Source of the DNA: Paludibacteraceae bacterium
Lineage (GTDB): Bacteria > Bacteroidota > Bacteroidia > Bacteroidales > Paludibacteraceae
Reading direction: 5' to 3'
DNA length: 8,725 nucleotides
Assembly: GCA_017402895.1 (NCBI GenBank)
Contig: JAFPLG010000153.1
Location: 1 to 8,725 of the forward strand
The notes below the pieces were generated by a model. It made no database searches. It saw nothing but the letters and a program-made list of their open reading frames with translations, and was not told the origin of the DNA. The first letter of the stretch is position 1. Each line of letters starts with the position of its first letter. A program made the translations under genes and the position numbers. Below, one piece after another: positions 1 to 6,732 of the stretch.

Positions 1-1
1 C

Positions 2-850
2 TTCTATCAATGCGGCAGTATGGCCGAACAAGTTCTCGGCACCCACCTCAAAGAGATTCCTCAAGGTTGTTTTTATGCATGCAGCAAGCTTCGACATATC
101 GACTTCCCCAGACATCTGCAACGCATCGGCGACGGAGCCTTTGCCGGCTGTGCCGAACTGAGTGATGTCATTCTGCCGCAAAGCCTGCAGGAAATAGGCG
201 TAATGGCATTTTCTGGTTGCCAGAAGATCACGGAGATAACGATTCCTAAACAGGTACTGAGTCTCCGTAGAGGCAGTTTTAACAATTGTCTGGCACTCAG
301 AAAAGTGGTTCTTCCCTTCGGCAGTTACTCGATTGGCGAAGAGGCCTTCAAAGGTTGCGTCAATCTGGAACGTATCGACATGCCCGAATCCATCTTCCGC
401 ATCGGATCGCAAGCATTCTACGGATGCCAATCGCTTCGCGCTATAAACTTGCCGGACAAGATTGAAAATATCGAGGAAGCTGCTTTTCAAGAATGCAAAA
501 TGTTGGGAGAAATCCGACTTCCTATTCGACTAAAGCAATTGGAGTCTGCCGTCTTTGCGCACTGCGTTTCCCTCCGCGAAGTACAATTCAACGAAGGCCT
601 GCAGACCATTGGTAATGGAGCCTTCTACGGTTGTATAGCGCTGCAAGAAGCCAATTTACCCAAGAGCCTCAAGGAGATTGGAGAAGAGAGTTTCGCTACG
701 TGCAAGTCACTCAACAAACTGATTCTGCCTGAAGGACTCAATCGCATAGGTCCCATGGCTTTTCGTGACTGCTCACGGCTAACGCCTCCGGTTATTCCTG
801 AGGGAACAACAGTTGCACACGGAGCATTCAAGGGATGTAGCAAGAAATAG
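2..850 (+). CDS. BspA-like leucine-rich repeat (LRR_5) protein, 5'-truncated by the window
   Basis: The frame is already open at base 2 and reads FYQCGS before the first ATG at 20. That is the end of an LRR_5 repeat, so the gene starts upstream of the window and the ATG at 20 is an internal Met. The 282 visible residues are almost wholly about 13 repeats of roughly 23 residues, with the pattern (A/S)F-x-x-C-x-x-L-x-x-I-x-L-P-x-x-L-x-x-I-G (for example AFAGC, AFYGC, AFRDC, AFKGC). Known family members (BspA of Tannerella, related proteins in Bacteroidales and Treponema) are often secreted or surface-exposed and mediate adhesion; that role is only inferred here because the N-terminus is missing. 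The protein stops directly after the last repeat (ending CSKK), with no visible type IX secretion C-terminal domain. It converges on the minus-strand operon with a 24-bp gap. Repeat assignment is firm; function is not. Confidence 0.9.
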   Translation, partial: FYQCGSMAEQVLGTHLKEIPQGCFYACSKLRHIDFPRHLQRIGDGAFAGCAELSDVILPQSLQEIGVMAFSGCQKITEITIPKQVLSLRRGSFNNCLALRKVVLPFGSYSIGEEAFKGCVNLERIDMPESIFRIGSQAFYGCQSLRAINLPDKIENIEEAAFQECKMLGEIRLPIRLKQLESAVFAHCVSLREVQFNEGLQTIGNGAFYGCIALQEANLPKSLKEIGEESFATCKSLNKLILPEGLNRIGPMAFRDCSRLTPPVIPEGTTVAHGAFKGCSKK

Positions 851-874
851 ATTCCCCTACTTGCTTTAATACGA

Positions 875-1309
875 CTACTGCGGACGCTTACGTTTGGGTA
901 AGAGACGGTTGATTTCATAGGCCAGATGCTCCTGAAAAGCCTTGGGCTTTGACCGGGCCAGTTTGTAGCCCACTTGTGTCAAATCCACAATCTTGCTTCT
1001 TCTTGTAACAACCAGACCATTCAGCACGACATCACATTTCTTGGCCAATTTCTGACCTATTGGCGTGGCCAGATCTACCTTATAGAAGATAACGTCTCCG
1101 TCTGCTACCAACTGCTGATACTGCTTCGATAGCAGGTTCTCTGTCAGATACATAATCTGCTGCCCCATATCAGAAGGCAAACGACTATCGTAGAAATAGT
1201 ATATCTGAACGTCATTCAGGTGCTTCAATGGCGCCTGATCAATCCCCTCAACGTCTTCAAACGAGAGCGTAAAGAGTAGCATCACATAATACAAAAAACT
1301 GATTGTCAT
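875..1309 (-). CDS. Thioredoxin-fold ArsF-like small protein lacking the CxxC motif
   Basis: A 144-residue protein and the last gene of the minus-strand operon. Its ATG overlaps the upstream gene's TGA (ATGA at 1309-1306), which supports this start and translational coupling. Residues 4-17 form a short hydrophobic stretch, possibly a signal or anchor, though without basic residues before it or a clear cleavage site. Residues 33-137 recall, from memory, the Bacteroidota family annotated as nitrophenyl compound nitroreductase subunit ArsF: a YYFY strand, a segment resembling DGDVIFYKVDL, then LAKKCDVV, GLVVTRR, and a C-terminal LARSKPKAFQEHL. In that family the first strand is normally followed by a Cys-x-x-Cys-type site; here the place reads DSRLPSD, and the only cysteine is C92. 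A thiol redox role is therefore unlikely by the usual chemistry. The fold call is pattern-based and moderate; function is unknown. Confidence 0.65.
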   Translation of the reverse strand: MTISFLYYVMLLFTLSFEDVEGIDQAPLKHLNDVQIYYFYDSRLPSDMGQQIMYLTENLLSKQYQQLVADGDVIFYKVDLATPIGQKLAKKCDVVLNGLVVTRRSKIVDLTQVGYKLARSKPKAFQEHLAYEINRLLPKRKRPQ

Positions 1310-2190
1310 GGTCTTGGTAATAAGCTAATAAATTCATAACTAATCGTTTCACCCATCTCCATCACCATATAGTACGGATCGGGTTCTTCGTCAGCACACG
1401 CATCTACAACGATATATTTTACATCGCCGAAAGCTGTCACTTCACGGCTATGGTCATGGCCGCACAGATATAGTTCGACACCTGCTTCCGAGAGCATATG
1501 GGTCAGTTCATAGGTTTCCTCAAGCGACAGATTTGAGGTGTGACCCTGCGAGTTATCCTGCTTGAAAAGATGTGTATGCGTGAATACGATAATGCGTCGG
1601 TAGCCTGCATCCTTTTTCTCTTTTAGCAAGGCTCGCAGCCATTTCAACTGAGCCGTTCCGAGCGTTCCTTCTGCAGTATCAATACATATGAAGAGCTCAA
1701 GAAGCGTCGAGCCGTTTCGGGTGTCAAACCAGTAACTGGAACTTCCGTAGTACTGATGCCATACTTGCCACTGATTGAAGTATATATCGTGATTACCACA
1801 TGTCAGGAACATGGTATCCTTTCTATTGGCCATCACCCCATCCAATCTTAGGATGCTATCGGCATGAGCAAAATGGGCTTGCGCATTAATCAGGTCTCCC
1901 AAATGCAACGCCATATGCGGATGTGTATCTGCTTTGTAGGCATGAATAAACTTCTCCAGTCCCATATGCGTTGTATCAATATGGCTATCCGTACAAACAA
2001 AGAGTCGGTAGTCCTTCGGCATCTGAAGATGCACTACTCCGGCGGAATCACTATATCTACGCGAGTCCTGAAAACGCTCCGCTATCTCGGGACTGGTACC
2101 GTTAAACATGCCGACCATATCATAATTCGGGTTACAAGACAAGCACGCTATGCCCAACAGGCTACATATGAGTATGTCCTTTGTTTTCAT
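1306..2190 (-). CDS. Calcineurin-like metallophosphoesterase, predicted lipoprotein
   Basis: A 294-residue protein carrying the full set of metallophosphoesterase metal-ligand motifs: D68-x-H70 (TDSH), G98-D99 (LGDL), G132-N-H-D135, H205 within FTHTH, and G244-H-D-H247. This spacing fits a dinuclear metal phosphodiesterase or phosphatase; the substrate cannot be told from sequence. The N-terminus (MKTKD, then a hydrophobic run ending CLSC19) looks like a signal peptidase II signal, with C19 the likely lipidated residue. The lipobox is imperfect because -3 is Cys rather than Leu, and no acidic surface-export signal follows the Cys (it reads NPNY). Cell-envelope location is therefore likely, but which face is open. 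It starts 5 bp after the barrel gene's stop and ends with an ATGA overlap into the thioredoxin-like gene, so these genes are probably co-translated. The enzyme family is firm; the pathway is unknown. Confidence 0.9.
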   Translation of the reverse strand: MKTKDILICSLLGIACLSCNPNYDMVGMFNGTSPEIAERFQDSRRYSDSAGVVHLQMPKDYRLFVCTDSHIDTTHMGLEKFIHAYKADTHPHMALHLGDLINAQAHFAHADSILRLDGVMANRKDTMFLTCGNHDIYFNQWQVWHQYYGSSSYWFDTRNGSTLLELFICIDTAEGTLGTAQLKWLRALLKEKKDAGYRRIIVFTHTHLFKQDNSQGHTSNLSLEETYELTHMLSEAGVELYLCGHDHSREVTAFGDVKYIVVDACADEEPDPYYMVMEMGETISYEFISLLPRP

Positions 2191-2195
2191 ACGCG

Positions 2196-2942
2196 CTAGA
2201 ATCTATAACTGAACCCCGCACGCAGACAGGCTGCATAAAAGGTTGCATTCAGATGAAACATTCCGGTTATCTTTGTCTCCACCTCCAGATGAATACGCCA
2301 ATGCTCGTTGATGTCATAACGACTGTTCAGCATAAATAGCGGTTGCCACATACGTTCCATCTGCCAGTCATCGCGATTGCTCAACGCCAACGACACATTC
2401 CAGTTGTTCGTCTGCGGACGTGCAAACACCTCCAACCGATACAGCAGATTGAAGGGTTCTGCTTCGTACTTGTCTTCCGAATGCCAGTCACGATCCCAGC
2501 TATCCATTACGCGGGCAAAACCACCTATCTGGACAGACACATAATCAAAACGCCAACCCACCGACAAAGCAGCACACATATCACTCATTCGGTTGCGCAA
2601 CACGGCTTTGTACATCAACTCCGTTTCTGCAAACAACTGACCTACCGGCAAGTCAAATGTAGGGCGTAGCACCAGGGCTCCGGTAAACACGTTGGCCGAC
2701 TGATACTGCATACGGGCGTCTATCTGTACATTCTTCACCACAGGCATATGTGCATATATATCCACGTTACCCATATGCTCCCACGTACGGTTGTAGCCGT
2801 ATTCCGCCATAAGTGACAGACTATATCGCTCATAGCCAAAACCACGTAGCAGGTGACCTCCGTCCCGCGAGGTATAATCCTTTGCCGACAGTGCCACCCC
2901 TGTTGTCAGAAGGAGGAGGAGTAATATGAACCGATTTTTCAT
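2196..2942 (-). CDS. Putative outer-membrane beta-barrel protein of unknown function
   Basis: A 248-residue protein. It begins MKNR followed by a Leu-rich core and ALSA, giving a good signal peptidase I site after A20. The mature part alternates polar and hydrophobic residues in many short amphipathic strands (for example VQIDARMQYQ, LFAETELMYKAV, YVSVQIGGFARV, RIHLEVETKI) and ends in phenylalanine (GFSYRF), which is the usual terminal residue for substrates of the Bam complex. No cysteine-rich, enzymatic or TonB-plug motif is visible. The size suits a small barrel of about 8 to 12 strands. It follows mutS2 by 23 bp and precedes the metallophosphoesterase by 5 bp, with no TAnnTTTG box in the 23-bp gap, so it is probably read from the operon promoter. 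I do not recognise a named family; barrel topology is inferred from pattern and the terminal Phe. Confidence 0.75.
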   Translation of the reverse strand: MKNRFILLLLLLTTGVALSAKDYTSRDGGHLLRGFGYERYSLSLMAEYGYNRTWEHMGNVDIYAHMPVVKNVQIDARMQYQSANVFTGALVLRPTFDLPVGQLFAETELMYKAVLRNRMSDMCAALSVGWRFDYVSVQIGGFARVMDSWDRDWHSEDKYEAEPFNLLYRLEVFARPQTNNWNVSLALSNRDDWQMERMWQPLFMLNSRYDINEHWRIHLEVETKITGMFHLNATFYAACLRAGFSYRF

Positions 2943-2965
2943 ATCGAATGAATCAAGATAAAATA

Positions 2966-5296
2966 CTATATGCTAACCAGTGTGATACCGGCACCCCCGT
3001 GATTTATATCACCATCACCAAATTGCAGGCTCTGTTGACCTCGCTTATGACGCTGGTAGTTGAGGTTTTGCAGATAATCACGCGTCAGTTGTTTCAGCGC
3101 ACCGGTGCCCGTTCCATGCAGGATAACCACCTCGCCGGCACTGACCATAATCGCGTCATCCATATACGCAATCAATCGCTCTAGAGCCTCGTCCACACGC
3201 ATACCTCGCAAATCCAAGGTTCGTTCAAAACTGAGAGTACGCTGACGAATCGTATTGCGTACCGGCGAATGAGTGGTTGCCATCGACTTAGCCTTGGGTG
3301 CCGCTTCGCCCTGCGCCTCTACAAGTCCTTTTTTCAGTCGCTTCAGATCACTCAAGTCGTGCAACACCCGTTTTCCATTGGCTGGCTTTTCTTCCCGGAT
3401 ATCCAGTTTCTCACGCACGGTCTCCACGCGCTTACGCGCGCGTTGCGTGCGTTCCTTATCTGCTTTCGATTCCTTGATCTCGCGAATCGTCCGTTCTATG
3501 GTTCGCTGGCTCTCACTGAGAATATCCGCAGCCTGCTGTTTAGCTTCGGTTAGCATCTCTTTTTTCTTGGCCTTGAGTGCACCGATCTCCTGTTCGTAGA
3601 AAGCAATACGTTCTTCCAGGTGCTTCTCGCGCTGGCGGATATGCTGTCGTTTATTCTCCCAGTATCGCTTATCACGAGCGATATCTTGCAGCTGACGGTC
3701 ATAGTCGATATGCTCTTCACCCACTTGGTTGATAGCCTCTTGTATGATCGCCTGCGGCAAACCTATCTGACGGGCTATCTCCACAGCGAAACTACTGCCG
3801 GCCTGACCTATCGACAACTGGAAGAGAGGCCGCATCTGACCACGGTCGTAGAGCATAGCACCGTTCACCACACCGTCTGTCAGTTCAGCAAAATGTTTCA
3901 GATTCGTATAGTGCGTCGTCACCACGCCAAAGACTCCCTGCTGATGGAGTTGCATCAGCACAGCTTCGGCCAGAGCACCTCCTATCAATGGTTCAGTTCC
4001 TCCGCCCAACTCGTCAATCAGAATCAGCGTGCCCGGATCGGCATTGGCAACAAAGGCCTTCATATTGCGCAGGTGACCCGAATAGGTAGACAGGTCATTA
4101 TCAATCGACTGTTCGTCACCGATATCGATCATCAGCCGGCTGAAGATACCCATCCTGCTCGACTCATGCAGCGGAACGAGCAAGCCGCACTGCATCATAT
4201 ATTGCACCAATGCCACAGTCTTCAGACACACCGACTTACCGCCGGCATTCGGACCGGAGATGATGAGCAGTCGGTTTTCCTCCTTCTGGAGACGTATCGT
4301 AAGCGGCACCACCTCTTTCTTCTGGGGCCGGTAACGCATATAGAGTACCGGATGACGAGCGTCCTTCCAGTCAATCAGCGGACGGTTTTCTACAATCGGG
4401 TACACGGCTGCCAAGGACTCTGCCAGAGCCACTTTGGCACGCAAGAAGTCCACCTCTCCCACCAGGTTTTCGCTCTCGAGAATATCCGACACATACTCTC
4501 GCAGACTATTCGTCAGTTCAATCAGTATGCGTGCCCGCTCACGACGTTCGGCGCCTTCCAGTTCGCGTATCGTATTATTCGCCTCTACTACTTGCTGAGG
4601 CTCCACAAAGACAGTCTTTCCCGTAGCCGACTCATCATGTACGATACCTCCTATTTTGCGTTTATAAGCAGGCGGCACGGGGATCACCAATCGGCCTTCG
4701 CGCAAAGTAGGCGAGGCATCCTTGTCGACGATGCCATTCTCCTGGGCCTGGCGCAGGATACGTTGTAGTACGCGTCCCACACCTCCCTGCACGATAGTCA
4801 ACTCATGACGTATTCTCGCCAGTTCGGGTGAAGCCGTGTCAGCCAGTTGTCCGTAACGGTCGATGACGCGGTCTATCTTCCGAACGATCTCACCCAGTGC
4901 ACCCGGTCTATCCGTTCGGGCCAATTGGCAAAGCATCGAGTAGCGCTGCGCATCCAATGTACCGAAGAAGGCCTCCAGTCGGCTGGCATAATCGATCGTC
5001 TTCCTGAGCATAAAGAGTTCGGCTTCGTCCAGAAAGAGTCCCTCTATCCGAATGCGTCCCATGGCTTCGCGCAAGTCGTGTATCTCGCCACGCGGAAAAC
5101 TAAGCGAGGCATCTGATAACACTCGGCGCATCTGATCCATCACCAGCAACAGACGACAGATCTCCTCATGGTCGGTCAGCATCGTCATAGCCTGGACGCG
5201 CTCTACGCCCAGGGGTGAAGAACACAGACGCGTCAGCTCTTCACGTATGACCGTGAAGTCAATCTTCTGCTCTATATTTTCCGGATAACAGATCAT
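2966..5296 (-). CDS. mutS2: MutS2 (MutS-family ATPase with C-terminal Smr domain)
   Basis: MutS2 is an ATPase paralogue of MutS without the mismatch-reading domain. It is known to act in suppression of recombination in some bacteria and in splitting collided ribosomes in Bacillus. I chose the ATG at 5296 rather than 5311: it forms an ATGA overlap with the upstream stop and yields an N-terminus MICYPENIEQKIDF, which fits the family. That gives 776 residues. Visible in this numbering: Walker A GPNAGGKS at 348-355, the signature IGDEQSIDNDLSTYSGH near 392-408, Walker B LILIDE at 424-429, H-loop TTHY at 460-463, a long charged coiled coil from about 525 to 635, and a Smr domain from about 693 with LDLRG and the HGTGTG motif at 727-732. 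The linker between coil and Smr (about 635-690) is short and shows no obvious KOW-like segment. All ATPase motifs look intact. Confidence 0.97.
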   Translation of the reverse strand: MICYPENIEQKIDFTVIREELTRLCSSPLGVERVQAMTMLTDHEEICRLLLVMDQMRRVLSDASLSFPRGEIHDLREAMGRIRIEGLFLDEAELFMLRKTIDYASRLEAFFGTLDAQRYSMLCQLARTDRPGALGEIVRKIDRVIDRYGQLADTASPELARIRHELTIVQGGVGRVLQRILRQAQENGIVDKDASPTLREGRLVIPVPPAYKRKIGGIVHDESATGKTVFVEPQQVVEANNTIRELEGAERRERARILIELTNSLREYVSDILESENLVGEVDFLRAKVALAESLAAVYPIVENRPLIDWKDARHPVLYMRYRPQKKEVVPLTIRLQKEENRLLIISGPNAGGKSVCLKTVALVQYMMQCGLLVPLHESSRMGIFSRLMIDIGDEQSIDNDLSTYSGHLRNMKAFVANADPGTLILIDELGGGTEPLIGGALAEAVLMQLHQQGVFGVVTTHYTNLKHFAELTDGVVNGAMLYDRGQMRPLFQLSIGQAGSSFAVEIARQIGLPQAIIQEAINQVGEEHIDYDRQLQDIARDKRYWENKRQHIRQREKHLEERIAFYEQEIGALKAKKKEMLTEAKQQAADILSESQRTIERTIREIKESKADKERTQRARKRVETVREKLDIREEKPANGKRVLHDLSDLKRLKKGLVEAQGEAAPKAKSMATTHSPVRNTIRQRTLSFERTLDLRGMRVDEALERLIAYMDDAIMVSAGEVVILHGTGTGALKQLTRDYLQNLNYQRHKRGQQSLQFGDGDINHGGAGITLVSI

Positions 5297-5583
5297 CCCA
5301 ATATACGACAATCACGCAGCACGTTTCCACCTACTGCCTCATTGAGTTTCGCCACTAATTCAAATCGATTTTCAAACAATTGTGCCTTGAGCGCTGCACT
5401 CGATATATGCAATATCAGCACACCGTTCTCCACCTCTACACTGCGTGTCAGACGTGCCACGGTAGGCCCCATAATCTCAGGCCATAGGCTCACCACACGC
5501 GTTTCCAGCACGGGTTTTTCCAACCCGCTCTCACGCAGATAGTCTCCGAGCACCTCACCCAGTTGTATCGATCGTCCTCTCAT
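5293..5583 (-). CDS. DUF721 / DciA-like protein
   Basis: A 96-residue protein with the DUF721 pattern: an N-terminal helix (LGEVLGDYLRESGL), W34-P-E-I-M-G, a strand segment (VENGVLILHISSAALKAQL) and a helix ending in LNEAVGG, then VLRDCRIL. DciA, the best-studied member of this superfamily, helps load the replicative helicase DnaB in bacteria that lack DnaC or DnaI loaders. Members in Bacteroidota are short like this one, consisting of little more than the core domain; whether this copy loads helicase is an inference. Its start overlaps the glucosaminidase stop (ATGA at 5583-5580) and its own stop overlaps the mutS2 start (ATGA at 5296-5293), so it sits translationally coupled on both sides. 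Confidence 0.88.
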   Translation of the reverse strand: MRGRSIQLGEVLGDYLRESGLEKPVLETRVVSLWPEIMGPTVARLTRSVEVENGVLILHISSAALKAQLFENRFELVAKLNEAVGGNVLRDCRILG

Positions 5584-6644
5584 TGTTTCTTCTCCTCCTT
5601 CACCTTGCGGATATAGATGCGCTGGCGCGTACGGAACACCGTGACATTGCGTTTCAACTCGTTCAGTTTGTAGATATTATCCAACTTCATCACCTCGCGT
5701 TGAGCAATCATACGAAGCGACTCGCCCGGATGCACCCAAAGAATGGCTTTCTTCTTCTCACCGTATAGATGCTTGGAGGCCAAATAGACACGCTCACCTT
5801 TTTTCAGTCCCAGCCCGAGGGCATCATTCCACGTGCGCAGGTCACGCTCACGGATATTCAGCCGAAAAGCGATATTAGCATACGTATCTCCCTCTTTTGC
5901 CGTGATATACCGAACACCACGTGCCCGTTCTATGGTATGCGTCTGAAAAAACTTTTTCCGCTCACGGTTTGCTGAGAGAGGTTCCTCCATGCCCGGCTCG
6001 GGATCGGTGGTAATTAGTTTAAAATCCGTCGTGCCGGTAGCCGTAGAGTCGCTCGGTTGCGTCTCCGTCTGTTGCTTCTGTTGCTGTTTACGTGCCTCAT
6101 TAGCCACACGTATCTGTTCGTCGGTCGGCAGTGTCCATGTCGGGCTCTGCAGCGAGTCCAATCCGTAGTCTTCGATTAGTTTGATGAGTTTCTGCGGATA
6201 CTTAGGGTCTGTGGCATAGCCGCACTCTCGGATACGCACCGCCCACCCCTGGTAGTCCGATACAGGCAATTCATAGAGCGACTTATAGCGGGGACGTTGC
6301 AGAAACAACGAGTGGTCACGAAACGACTCCTCTGCCTCGGGATAGACACGAAAACACTCGCCTTCCTTATCGTCATCGTGATAGAACGAGTCGCCCATCC
6401 AGCTGCCACCACACTTGATGCCGAAATGATTGTTGGCCTCCGTAGCCAGTTCACTCTTACCGGCACCGGATTCCAACAGGGCCTGTGCCATAGTGATCGA
6501 AGCCGGGATACCATATTCTTGTTGCTGGAAGACAACTGCATCGCGCCAGCGGGCAATATACTCCCAGTAGGCACGTACGGTATTCTGTGCGTGGAGCGAC
6601 ACCGTCGTCGCTAATACAACAATAAAAAAGATAGTTTTACGCAT
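5580..6644 (-). CDS. Secreted glucosaminidase (GH73/FlgJ-like) with two LysM domains
   Basis: A 354-residue peptidoglycan hydrolase, predicted to cut the glycan strand of the cell wall. Residues 1-19 are a signal peptide with a likely cleavage after SLHA. The glucosaminidase domain spans about 25-165, with the probable catalytic glutamate E58 in ALLESGAGKS, then NNHFGIKC (71-78) and YATDPKYPQKL (143-153), all typical of the family. A Gln/Thr/Ser-rich linker (about 185-210) leads to two LysM peptidoglycan-binding domains, roughly 246-290 (ITAKEGDTYANIAFRL) and 300-346 (WVHPGESLRMIAQR). It is the first gene of the six-gene minus-strand operon, starting 20 bp downstream of a perfect TAACTTTG promoter box and ending with an ATGA overlap into the DUF721 gene. 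Such enzymes act in cell separation or wall turnover; which one applies here is not shown. Confidence 0.93.
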   Translation of the reverse strand: MRKTIFFIVVLATTVSLHAQNTVRAYWEYIARWRDAVVFQQQEYGIPASITMAQALLESGAGKSELATEANNHFGIKCGGSWMGDSFYHDDDKEGECFRVYPEAEESFRDHSLFLQRPRYKSLYELPVSDYQGWAVRIRECGYATDPKYPQKLIKLIEDYGLDSLQSPTWTLPTDEQIRVANEARKQQQKQQTETQPSDSTATGTTDFKLITTDPEPGMEEPLSANRERKKFFQTHTIERARGVRYITAKEGDTYANIAFRLNIRERDLRTWNDALGLGLKKGERVYLASKHLYGEKKKAILWVHPGESLRMIAQREVMKLDNIYKLNELKRNVTVFRTRQRIYIRKVKEEKKQ

Positions 6645-6650
6645 AATTCA

Positions 6651-6661
6651 CTCAATTTGGG
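6651..6661 (-). promoter_or_regulatory. Leader motif CCCAAATTGAG after the operon promoter
   Basis: On the minus strand, CCCAAATTGAG begins two bases after the TAACTTTG box, at the expected transcription start. The same 9-mer CCCAAATTG, followed by GG instead of AG, lies at the identical offset behind the promoter of the 8607-7297 gene. It may be an operator or an initially transcribed sequence affecting promoter escape; two copies are too few to decide. Confidence 0.3.
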
Positions 6662-6663
6662 AG

Positions 6664-6695
6664 CAAAGTTACAAAAAAATTTGCATATTTGCAAA
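6664..6695 (-). promoter_or_regulatory. Bacteroidota-type promoter for the six-gene operon
   Basis: On the minus strand the sequence reads TTTG (6695-6692), 20 bases, then TAACTTTG (6671-6664). Both boxes match the Bacteroidota housekeeping consensus TTTG and TAnnTTTG. The predicted transcription start is near 6658, giving a leader of about 14 bases before the ATG at 6644. It overlaps the oppositely directed promoter by 16 bp. Confidence 0.8.
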
Positions 6696-6711
6696 AATCG
6701 TCGTACCTTTG
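6680..6711 (+). promoter_or_regulatory. Bacteroidota-type promoter for the small lipoprotein gene
   Basis: TTTG at 6680-6683, a 20-base spacer, and TACCTTTG at 6704-6711 match the Bacteroidota consensus exactly, at the same spacing as the divergent promoter. The start of transcription should fall near 6717, leaving an A/T-rich leader of roughly 16 bases before the ATG at 6733 and no Shine-Dalgarno site. Confidence 0.82.
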
Positions 6712-6732
6712 CGCAACAAATGCAAATTTTTT

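Noticed and set aside
20..850. Tandem protein repeats as a possible DNA repeat array
   Set aside because: The 23-residue periodicity is strong in the protein but the DNA of the units has diverged widely; it is an LRR domain, not a recent tandem duplication or CRISPR.
839..865. Inverted repeat AGCAAG / CTTGCT at the convergent gene ends, as a terminator
   Set aside because: The stem is only 6 bp with a 15-base loop, it overlaps the stop codon, and only a three-T run follows; too weak to call.
1490..2780. Cluster of about seven CATATG hexamers
   Set aside because: They fall in coding frames as His-Met (CAT ATG) or Ile-Cys (ATA TGT) codon pairs of the phosphoesterase and barrel genes, with irregular spacing, so codon choice explains them.
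3620..4768. A 382-codon open frame on the plus strand, opposite mutS2
   Set aside because: It lies wholly antisense to conserved MutS2 ATPase coding sequence, its product is rich in His, Gln and Arg with no recognisable domain, and no TAnnTTTG promoter or gene context supports it.
6709..6732. Extended TTG start for the small lipoprotein
   Set aside because: The TTG lies within the TACCTTTG -7 box, upstream of the predicted transcription start, and the extension would bury the lipoprotein signal; the ATG at 6733 gives a normal signal peptide.
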